Shown piece by piece: positions 1 to 6,177 of a stretch of DNA of 8,230 nucleotides. This DNA comes from an uncultured Flavobacterium sp. GTDB lineage: Bacteria; Bacteroidota; Bacteroidia; Flavobacteriales; Flavobacteriaceae. The stretch is taken from assembly GCA_946480635.1 (NCBI GenBank), contig CAMLKV010000089.1:1-8230 (forward strand), read 5' to 3'. Each line of letters starts with the position of its first letter. Position 1 is the first letter of the stretch. The notes beneath the pieces are model-generated. The model ran no database searches. It had not been told where the DNA came from and worked only from the letters and a program-made list of their open reading frames with translations. The translations under genes were made by a program, and so were the position numbers.

Positions 1-1353
1 AAATTTGCCGAAATCAAAGAAGAAGTTAAAGCTTTATTCACTGAAGAAGAATATGCTGAAAACCCAGATTTAGGTGAATTAGTATCTAAATATATTTATA
101 AAACTCAAAAAGAAGCGGTTAGAAATGTAGTTCTTGAAAAAGGAATTCGTTTAGACGGTCGTAAAACAACTGAAATTCGCCCTATCTGGTCAGAAGTTGA
201 TTATTTACCATCTGCTCATGGTTCTGCAATTTTTACAAGAGGAGAAACTCAAGCTTTAGCTACAGTAACTTTAGGAACATCGAGAGAAGCAAACGTGATT
301 GATTTACCTTCTGAACAAGGTGAAGAGCGTTTTTACTTACATTATAACTTTCCTCCATTCTCAACTGGTGAAGCAAAACCTTTAAGAGGAACTTCTCGTC
401 GTGAAGTAGGACATGGAAACTTAGCACAACGCGCACTTAAAAACATGATTCCTGCCGATTGTCCTTATACAATTCGTGTAGTTTCTGAAGTATTAGAATC
501 TAACGGTTCGTCTTCAATGGCAACGGTTTGTTCTGGAACTTTAGCATTAATGGATGCTGGTGTTCAAATGATAAAACCAGTTTCTGGTATCGCAATGGGA
601 TTAATCACTGACGGTGAGAAATTCGCTGTATTATCAGATATTTTAGGAGATGAAGATCACTTAGGGGACATGGACTTTAAAGTAACCGGAACTGCTGATG
701 GTATCACTGCCTGTCAAATGGATATTAAAATTGATGGTTTACGTTACGATATCATGGAGCAAGCTTTAAACCAAGCACGTGATGGACGTTTACATATTTT
801 AGGTAAAATTATTGAAACAATCGCTAAACCGAATGCTACTGTAAAACCTAAAGCTCCTAAAATCATTACTGTTACTATTCCCGGAAACTTTATTGGTGCA
901 TTAATTGGCCCTGGAGGTAAAGTAATTCAAGAATTACAAAAAGCAACTGGAACTACTATTGTTATCAATGAAGTTGACGAACAAGGTGTAGTAGAAATTT
1001 TAGGAACTAGTCCAGAAGGCATTGATACAGTTTTAGCTAAAATTGACTCAATCATCTTCAAACCACAAGTAGGAGAATCTTACGAAGTGAAAGTAACTAA
1101 AATGCTAGATTTTGGTGCAGTAGTTGAGTATACTAAAGCTCCTGGAAACGAAGTATTATTACACGTTTCTGAATTAGCTTGGGAGCGTACTGAAAAGCCT
1201 TCTGATGTGGTTAATATGGGCGATGTATTTATGGTTAAGTACTTAGGAGTTGACCCTAAAACTCGTAAAGAAAAAGTTTCAAGAAAACAACTTCTTCCTC
1301 GTCCACCACGTGAAGAGAAGAAAGAAGATAAAAAAGAAAATCCTCAAGGTTAA
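1..1353 (+). CDS. pnp: Polynucleotide phosphorylase (PNPase), C-terminal part; 5' end outside the window
   Basis: The frame is open from base 1 and gives 450 residues before TAA; the N-terminal RNase PH core lies upstream of the window. PNPase is a cytoplasmic, phosphate-dependent 3'-5' exoribonuclease that degrades RNA to nucleoside diphosphates and can add tails in reverse. Seen here, in fragment numbering: the end of the linker helical domain (about 1-45); the second, catalytic RNase PH core (about 50-280), with [25 protein letters not shown] and the acidic stretch [12 protein letters not shown] at about 216-227 that carries the conserved catalytic aspartates; a KH domain (about 287-345) with the GPGG loop in [10 protein letters not shown]; an S1 domain (about 357-430); and a short charged tail rich in Lys and Glu. 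All expected C-terminal domains are intact. It is followed by a strong terminator, so it is transcriptionally separate from the genes to its right. Its codon use is less AT-rich than the downstream genes, as expected for a well-expressed housekeeping gene. Identification is essentially certain. Confidence 0.98.
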   Translation, partial: KFAEIKEEVKALFTEEEYAENPDLGELVSKYIYKTQKEAVRNVVLEKGIRLDGRKTTEIRPIWSEVDYLPSAHGSAIFTRGETQALATVTLGTSREANVIDLPSEQGEERFYLHYNFPPFSTGEAKPLRGTSRREVGHGNLAQRALKNMIPADCPYTIRVVSEVLESNGSSSMATVCSGTLALMDAGVQMIKPVSGIAMGLITDGEKFAVLSDILGDEDHLGDMDFKVTGTADGITACQMDIKIDGLRYDIMEQALNQARDGRLHILGKIIETIAKPNATVKPKAPKIITVTIPGNFIGALIGPGGKVIQELQKATGTTIVINEVDEQGVVEILGTSPEGIDTVLAKIDSIIFKPQVGESYEVKVTKMLDFGAVVEYTKAPGNEVLLHVSELAWERTEKPSDVVNMGDVFMVKYLGVDPKTRKEKVSRKQLLPRPPREEKKEDKKENPQG

Positions 1354-1372
1354 TTAATTCAAATTAATTCAA
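1353..1372. repeat. Perfect 10-bp tandem duplication just after the pnp stop
   Basis: The decamer ATTAATTCAA occurs at 1353-1362 and again directly at 1363-1372, beginning at the last base of the pnp stop codon. Two copies of a very AT-rich word in a short spacer may be a simple slippage product. No function is implied. Confidence 0.6.
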
Positions 1373-1379
1373 TAGGTTG

Positions 1380-1418
1380 AACCTCTAAGAAAATTCTTAG
1401 AGGTTTTTTTGTTTTTTT
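1380..1418 (+). terminator. Rho-independent terminator of pnp
   Basis: The left arm AACCTCTAAGAA (1380-1391) is perfectly complementary to the right arm TTCTTAGAGGTT (1394-1405). That is a 12-bp palindrome, or more realistically a 10-bp stem with a 6-nt AAAATT loop. It is followed at once by T5, one G, then T7 (1406-1418). It sits 27 bp after the pnp stop, is oriented to end pnp transcription, and separates pnp from the operon that follows. Confidence 0.95.
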
Positions 1419-1440
1419 ATAGCTCATGTAAGTATTTTTG
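1409..1440 (+). promoter_or_regulatory. Candidate Bacteroidota-type promoter of the receptor operon
   Basis: TATTTTTG at 1433-1440 matches the Bacteroidota -7 consensus TANNTTTG exactly. A TTG at 1409-1411 lies 21 bp before it, within the spacing usual for the -33 element in Flavobacterium. Transcription would begin around 1445-1448, giving a leader of roughly 30 nt before the ATG at 1479. The -33 element lies inside the T-tract of the pnp terminator. No inverted repeat resembling an operator is evident in the leader. The match is to short, degenerate motifs in AT-rich DNA, so confidence is moderate. Confidence 0.55.
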
Positions 1441-1478
1441 TATATTTATGATCTTTTTACAGCAAAACAACCCAAATC

Positions 1479-2210
1479 ATGCATAATATTCTACAAAAAA
1501 GAAAAATACTTGCGTTTTTTTCAATTGCAACGTTCTCATTTACAGTTAATTCACAAACCCAAGAAAGTAGCTTAGAAAAATTGTACAATTGGCATGATTC
1601 TAAAATAAAAGTCACAGAAATTTTTAATGGCCCCATTCATACCAATCAAGACAGAACAATTGATGCTAAAAACCATAGATACTTCGGTAAAAATGAATTT
1701 TTAAAAGGAAGTGTAGTCTATGAAAATCAAGAGTATGGCAATGTTCTTCTAAAATATGATTTAACAAAAGACTTAGTCATATTTTTACCTGATCAAGACA
1801 ATAATCTAACTACTATAGAGCTCATCAAAAACTACATTGACTCGTTCAAAATTCAAAATTCAAAATTCGTATATCTCAAAAATAATAAATCCATTTCTGA
1901 TGGCTTTTTTGAAGAAAAATTAAAAACCAACAAAATTGTTTTCTATATAAAACATAAAAAAGAATCAAAAGATATTTTAAAAGATAAAGGCCGGTTTATT
2001 GAATACTTCACTTATAACGAATATTATATAGAAAAAGATAAAGTTTTTTACAAGATTACAAATAAAAGGGATTTAATATCTCTTTACCCAGATCTAAAGC
2101 AAAAAATTGAAGATTTCTTTGAAATGAATAAACTTTCAGAAAAGGACAATCAATCTAAAATTTTAACATCATTAGTTGAATACATAAATAATCTATTACA
2201 ATCAAAATAA
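1479..2210 (+). CDS. Secreted protein of unknown function, first gene of the receptor operon
   Basis: This is a 243-residue protein with no enzyme motif that I recognise. The N-terminus is an export signal: Lys/Arg near residues 7-9, a hydrophobic stretch at about 10-24 (ILAFFSIATFSF), and likely cleavage in VNSQ-T around residue 25. There is no lipobox cysteine, so the product is probably periplasmic or outer-membrane-associated. The mature part looks beta-rich and includes the segment KGSVVYENQEYGNVLLKYDL (residues 76-95), which reads like the repeated strands of small exported proteins encoded beside TonB receptors in Bacteroidota; that resemblance is from memory. The C-terminal third is Lys/Glu-rich and probably helical. 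ATG 1479 is chosen because it gives the complete signal peptide and sits about 30 nt after the candidate start of transcription. No Shine-Dalgarno is visible, which is normal for the phylum. Its TAA overlaps the next ATG by one base (TAATG), suggesting coupled translation with the receptor. Confidence 0.88.
   Translation: MHNILQKRKILAFFSIATFSFTVNSQTQESSLEKLYNWHDSKIKVTEIFNGPIHTNQDRTIDAKNHRYFGKNEFLKGSVVYENQEYGNVLLKYDLTKDLVIFLPDQDNNLTTIELIKNYIDSFKIQNSKFVYLKNNKSISDGFFEEKLKTNKIVFYIKHKKESKDILKDKGRFIEYFTYNEYYIEKDKVFYKITNKRDLISLYPDLKQKIEDFFEMNKLSEKDNQSKILTSLVEYINNLLQSK
1845..1865. repeat. Three tandem copies of the heptamer TTCAAAA
   Basis: TTCAAAA is repeated three times without interruption, followed by a partial fourth unit (TTC). 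It lies inside the secreted-protein gene and encodes part of residues 123-129. Because the unit is 7 bp, gain or loss of one copy would shift the frame of that gene. Confidence 0.7.
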
Positions 2211-4969
2211 TGAGAAAAATAACCCCTTTTATTTTATTATTCTTTTTTACTCAATTTCTTTTTTCTCAAGATAAAAACAAAATAGCTTCATTTGAGTATT
2301 CTAATTTAAATACAAAATCGATTATAGAAAAACTTGAAAAAGAAACTAGTTATAAATTCTTTTTTGAAGAAAATTGGCTAGAAAACAATATATACTTGTC
2401 GGAGAAGTTTTCCAACAAATCAATAGAAGAGATTCTTGAAAAGGTCTTTGAAAATTCAAATATAAATTTCTATGTAACTAATAACAATATAATTCTAACT
2501 CAAAACAGGTTTATTCATTCTAAACTTCCAGATAATTTTTTTAGCTATGATAATCAAGAAAATAAGAATTCTAACCCTACACCTGTTTTTCATCAACAAT
2601 TTAATTCTGAAAATATAAAAGGTAATTCGGAGGGCAACATTACATTAATTGGTAAAGAAAAAGAGAAAAATTCCGATGAGACTCTAACTCTTACTGGTAC
2701 GGTAAAAAACAATAAATCGAACACGCCAGTTTCTGATATCCTAATAAAGGTTAAAAACTTAAACATAACAACCATCACAGACTCTAATGGTCAATTTTCT
2801 ATAAAAGTACCTTCAGGACTAATTGCAATTGAAACTGAAGGACTAGGTTATAAAAAATCAACAAGAAGCATTATGATGTATAGTGATGGAAAACTAGACA
2901 TTCAAATTAATGAAAAAATAAATCAGTTAAGCGAGGTTGTTGTAAAAGGTAAAAGAAAACAAAATACAAGAAGTGCTATAACTGGCGTTACAACAATAGA
3001 AGCTGAGGGAATTAAAAATATACCATTAGTACTAGGAGAAAGAGATGTTCTAAAAGTTGCATTGACCATTCCAGGAATAAAAACGGCTGGTGAAGGATCT
3101 GCAGGTTTTAATGTTAGAGGTGGTAAAGAAGATCAAAACTTGATACTTTTAGACAATGCGACTGTTTACAATCCTGCACACTTTTTTGGTTTCTTTTCAG
3201 CAATAAATCCATATGCAACAAGTAAAGTCGACATTTACAAAGGCAGCATTCCTTCTGAATATGGCGGAAGATTGTCTTCAGTATTTGATATTATTTCAAA
3301 AAACGGAAATATGAAAAAATTTAGTGGCGAAGGTGGAATTGGCCCCGTTACTAGTAACTTAACTGTTTCAACCCCTATAGTTAAAGAAAAATCAGGCTTA
3401 TTAGTAGGGGCAAGAGCAACATATTCTGGTTGGATTCTAAAAACTCTTAAAGATGAACGTCTTAAAAATAGTGACGCAAACTTTTATGACGGTATTTTGA
3501 AATATAACCACAAGATTAACAAGAATAATGACTTAGAAACAACCGTTTACTACAGTAAAGATTCCTATTCAATAACTTCAGATTCACTTTACAAATACAG
3601 CAATAGAGTAGCATCATTAAAGTGGAAACATGTTTTTAACGAAAAAAACAAAGGGGAATTAAATTTCACAAGCAGTGAATATAAATTCAATATTGATTAC
3701 GATTCCAACAATATTAACGCATTCAACTTTGGTTACAAGATAAACGAAACACAAGCATTCTTAAAAATGACTTATCAATTTAATGATAAGCATAAATTCA
3801 CATATGGTATATCTTCTAAGCTTTATAAAATAAACCCAGGTGAAATTTCTCCAAAAAATGGGTCAATTATAATTCCTAAAGAAATACAAGAAGAAAGAGG
3901 TTTAGAACTTGCTGGATTTATTTCAGACAATTACAAATTAAGCAAAAAATTATTGTTTGATTTTGGATTAAGATATTCTCTATTTAACGCAATGGGACCA
4001 TCTACTCAACGCATGTATCAAGAAAACTTGCCTCTAAACGACGCAACCGTAACGGGTGAAAAAGAATTTAAAAACAATGAATTCTTTAAAACATATGGTG
4101 GTTTTGAGCCAAGATTAGCTATACGATATCTTATTACTGATGATTTTTCAATCAAAGCTGGGTATGATCAAACTTATCAATATATACATTTATTATCTAG
4201 CAACACAACTCAATCACCAACTGACACTTGGAAATTATCAGATTTTAATGTAAAACCTCAAAAAGGAAGCCAAATATCATTAGGCTTATTTAAAAATATA
4301 GATTTTGAAGATCTTGAATTGAGTGTTGAAGGATATTATAAAAAATCAAGCAATATTTTAGACTATAAGGTTGGTGCTACTTTATTAATGAACGAACATT
4401 TAGAAACAGAATTATTACAGGGAGAAGGGAAAAGCTATGGTGTCGAATTTTTAATAAAAAAATCTGAAGGAAGACTTAATGGTTGGATTGGCTATACATA
4501 TTCAAGAAGTTTTCTTAAATTAGATAGTCAATTTAATGAAGAGAAAGTTAACAACGGTGAATATTTCCCAACAAATTTTGACAAACCTCATGATTTTAGC
4601 TCTGTACTAAATTATAAACTAACCAAAAGATATAGTTTTTCTGCAAACTTTATTTACCAAACAGGTAGACCCATCACCTACCCCATTGGAAAATATGTTT
4701 TCAATAATGCTGAGTATACTTTATATAGTGATAGAAATAAATTTAGAATTCCTGACTACTACCGATTAGACATAGGTGTAAATATTGAAGGGAATCATAA
4801 AATTAAAAAATTAGCCCATAGTTTTTGGAATGTTTCAATCTATAACGTCTTAGGAAGAAACAACCCTTACTCTGTATATTTTATTACTGAAAAAGGACAA
4901 GTAAAAGCGTATAAAACATCAATTTTTGCTATACCTGTACCTACAATTACTTATAATTTTAAATTCTAA
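2210..4969 (+). CDS. TonB-dependent outer-membrane receptor with STN and carboxypeptidase-regulatory-like domains
   Basis: This is a 919-residue energised outer-membrane transporter. Domains in order: signal peptide (about 1-19, ending FLFS-Q); an STN/secretin-type N-terminal domain (about 25-98, with FEYSNLNTKSIIEKLEKE and the closing strand NNIILTQN); a polar linker (100-157); a carboxypeptidase-regulatory-like beta-sandwich (about 160-233, starting LTGTVKN, with TDSNGQFSIKVP); a TonB-box-like LSEVVVKG (240-247); a plug (about 262-366, with FNVRGGKEDQNLILLDNATV and EYGGRLSSVFD); and a 22-strand-type barrel (about 370-919) ending in aromatic Phe in TITYNFKF, the usual barrel-assembly signal. 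The length is normal for this architecture and no domain is broken. It resembles the receptors encoded beside DUF4249 lipoproteins, not classical SusC, and there is no SusD gene here. The STN domain is often used for FecR-type anti-sigma signalling, but no such partner lies in the window. The ATG overlaps the upstream stop by 1 bp, and DUF4249 begins 2 bp after its stop. The substrate cannot be deduced. Confidence 0.95.
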   Translation: MRKITPFILLFFFTQFLFSQDKNKIASFEYSNLNTKSIIEKLEKETSYKFFFEENWLENNIYLSEKFSNKSIEEILEKVFENSNINFYVTNNNIILTQNRFIHSKLPDNFFSYDNQENKNSNPTPVFHQQFNSENIKGNSEGNITLIGKEKEKNSDETLTLTGTVKNNKSNTPVSDILIKVKNLNITTITDSNGQFSIKVPSGLIAIETEGLGYKKSTRSIMMYSDGKLDIQINEKINQLSEVVVKGKRKQNTRSAITGVTTIEAEGIKNIPLVLGERDVLKVALTIPGIKTAGEGSAGFNVRGGKEDQNLILLDNATVYNPAHFFGFFSAINPYATSKVDIYKGSIPSEYGGRLSSVFDIISKNGNMKKFSGEGGIGPVTSNLTVSTPIVKEKSGLLVGARATYSGWILKTLKDERLKNSDANFYDGILKYNHKINKNNDLETTVYYSKDSYSITSDSLYKYSNRVASLKWKHVFNEKNKGELNFTSSEYKFNIDYDSNNINAFNFGYKINETQAFLKMTYQFNDKHKFTYGISSKLYKINPGEISPKNGSIIIPKEIQEERGLELAGFISDNYKLSKKLLFDFGLRYSLFNAMGPSTQRMYQENLPLNDATVTGEKEFKNNEFFKTYGGFEPRLAIRYLITDDFSIKAGYDQTYQYIHLLSSNTTQSPTDTWKLSDFNVKPQKGSQISLGLFKNIDFEDLELSVEGYYKKSSNILDYKVGATLLMNEHLETELLQGEGKSYGVEFLIKKSEGRLNGWIGYTYSRSFLKLDSQFNEEKVNNGEYFPTNFDKPHDFSSVLNYKLTKRYSFSANFIYQTGRPITYPIGKYVFNNAEYTLYSDRNKFRIPDYYRLDIGVNIEGNHKIKKLAHSFWNVSIYNVLGRNNPYSVYFITEKGQVKAYKTSIFAIPVPTITYNFKF

Positions 4970-4971
4970 TT

Positions 4972-5481
4972 ATGAAAAAATTATTTAAAATTGTTCTTTT
5001 TGTCTTTTTGCTTCTGTCAATTTTAACAAATTGTACAGACCCTTATACTTTGCAAACTAATGCTTATGAAGATGTTTTAGTGGTTGAAGCAACAATTACA
5101 AATGAATACAAAAAACAAGAAATAGTTCTTTCTAAAACACAAAAACTTGAAGATACAACCCGAATTTTTGAAAAAAATGCAATTGTATATATAACTGATG
5201 ATTTGGGGAATTTTTATGAATTTGAAGAACATAATAATAAATACCTCTCTAAACAGCCTTTTGCTGCAACATCTAATGTAGATTATCAATTATTTATTAA
5301 TACTTCTAATGGTATTTCGTATACTTCAAACAAACAAAAACTAACAAAAGAAAATACAATTGAAAGTGTAGACACCAGAATAGTAACAAAAGATGGCACA
5401 AAAGGAGTAGAAATTATGGTCAGCCATTCAGACCCAACAAATACATCGCGCTTTTATAGATATACTTATGAAGAAACTTAA
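4972..5481 (+). CDS. DUF4249 lipoprotein copy 1, N-terminal fragment
   Basis: This 169-residue fragment carries a lipoprotein signal peptide: KK at 2-3, a hydrophobic core at about 7-18, and the lipobox LTNC with acylated Cys21, followed by TDPYTLQ. It then has the N-terminal beta-rich part of DUF4249 (VLVVEATITNEYKKQEIVLS at 35-54; NAIVYITDDLGNFYEF at 69-84). It could still be exported and lipidated, but it stops where the domain continues, so a stable fold is doubtful. The ATG lies 2 bp after the receptor stop, in the sequence TAATTATGAAAA, which recurs exactly at the start of copy 2. Confidence 0.75.
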   Translation: MKKLFKIVLFVFLLLSILTNCTDPYTLQTNAYEDVLVVEATITNEYKKQEIVLSKTQKLEDTTRIFEKNAIVYITDDLGNFYEFEEHNNKYLSKQPFAATSNVDYQLFINTSNGISYTSNKQKLTKENTIESVDTRIVTKDGTKGVEIMVSHSDPTNTSRFYRYTYEET

Positions 5482-6175
5482 AATAACACTTGTAGAACCG
5501 GTACCTCAGGGATTGCCTGGAGATGCATTAATTGTTTTAGAACAAAGAACTGAAGAAGCAAAAACATGTTTTACAACTAAAAAATCAGATAAAATTTTTC
5601 TGAACAACACAAATCAATTAGCAGAAGATCGTATAAGCAATTTTCCATTACGTTTTATAGGCTATAAAGATTATACTATCGCTGAAAGATATAGTATTAA
5701 AGTAAACATGTATACTCAAAATCTTGAATCTTTTACATACCACAACACTCTAAAAAAAATTACAGAAGCTGGAAATGTTTTATCACCTACTCAACCTGGA
5801 TTTGTGGTTGGAAACATCACATCTACAAGTGACCCAAAAATAAAAACAATAGGATTTTTCGAAGTGTCATCAGTAGCATCAAAAAGAATATTTTTTAATT
5901 ATTTTGACATTTTTCCAGAAGAGTTAACTGTTCCTGATTATTTTGATACTTGCGCCTTTGTAGATTACAGAGCTTATGATTATGACCCACAACCTGGAAA
6001 TTCAGGCACAACACCTCAAGCTTTATTATTAAGAAGAAGAGTTCGAACAGGTGAACTCATTTACTATGAAAACTTTTGGGACGGAGATTATTTAATTTTC
6101 AGAATGGTTAAACCCATTTGTGGTGACTGCACAACTTTTTCATCTAATATAAGACCTAATTTTTGGATTGATTAA
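5468..6175 (+). CDS. DUF4249 lipoprotein copy 1, C-terminal fragment
   Basis: This frame of 235 codons matches residues of about 172-419 of the intact copy 2, including LNNTNQLAEDRISNFPLRFI, PGFVVGNITST, FFEVSSVASKRIFFN and the terminal CGDCTTFSSNIRPNFWID. The ATG at 5468 lies inside the stop region of the preceding frame (14-bp overlap), so reinitiation is physically possible. Even so, its product would have no signal peptide and would remain in the cytoplasm, unlike the rest of the family. The first residues MKKL are probably a chance reading of codons that encode YEET in the other frame. I regard it as the back half of a broken gene, not an independent one. Confidence 0.7.
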   Translation: MKKLKITLVEPVPQGLPGDALIVLEQRTEEAKTCFTTKKSDKIFLNNTNQLAEDRISNFPLRFIGYKDYTIAERYSIKVNMYTQNLESFTYHNTLKKITEAGNVLSPTQPGFVVGNITSTSDPKIKTIGFFEVSSVASKRIFFNYFDIFPEELTVPDYFDTCAFVDYRAYDYDPQPGNSGTTPQALLLRRRVRTGELIYYENFWDGDYLIFRMVKPICGDCTTFSSNIRPNFWID

Positions 6176-6177
6176 TT

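Larger units (their letters stand above)
4972..6175 (+). pseudogene. Frameshifted DUF4249 outer-membrane lipoprotein gene (copy 1)
   Basis: Two overlapping frames (4972-5481 and 5468-6175) together match the intact DUF4249 gene that follows, from lipoprotein signal to C-terminus. The combined length of about 401 codons compares with 419. The N-terminal half ends RFYRYTYEET-stop; the C-terminal half continues KITLVEPV. The neighbour reads YYRFEFEETSKIVTP with no break. At nucleotide level copy 2 has GAAGAAACATCAAAAATA where copy 1 has GAAGAAACTTAAAATA, so two bases are missing at about 5479-5480. Restoring a Tyr or Ser codon there joins the frames. No other stop or shift is present, so the lesion is recent, an error, or tolerated. 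If unbroken it would be a lipoprotein partner of the receptor upstream; DUF4249 has no established biochemical function that I know of. The four Cys of the mature part (in TCF, DTC and CGDC) all have counterparts in copy 2. Confidence 0.85.

Noticed and set aside
1441..1478. Riboswitch or structured leader before the operon
   Set aside because: The predicted leader is only about 30 nt, AT-rich and without stable pairing, too short for a known riboswitch class.
2593..2778. Minus-strand frame of 61 codons inside the receptor gene
   Set aside because: It is antisense to the linker and carboxypeptidase-regulatory-like domain, with no promoter-like motif, no recognisable product and low-complexity composition.
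2210..4969. SusC-type glycan receptor belonging to a polysaccharide utilisation locus
   Set aside because: There is no SusD homologue and no glycoside hydrolase, lyase or sulfatase in the window, and the neighbours are DUF4249 and MG2-like proteins. The barrel ending also fits the DUF4249-linked receptors better.
5077..5289. Minus-strand frame of 70 codons with several Cys and Phe
   Set aside because: It is the complement of an AT-rich stretch encoding Lys, Glu and Asn in the DUF4249 fragment; it has no family resemblance.
5470..5484. Programmed ribosomal frameshift or transcriptional slippage at the DUF4249 break
   Set aside because: The A-run is only four bases, too short for known slippage. 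The P-site codon ACT would re-pair poorly on CTT after a +1 move, and no stimulatory stem or upstream Shine-Dalgarno-like element is seen. A plain two-base deletion explains the data better.
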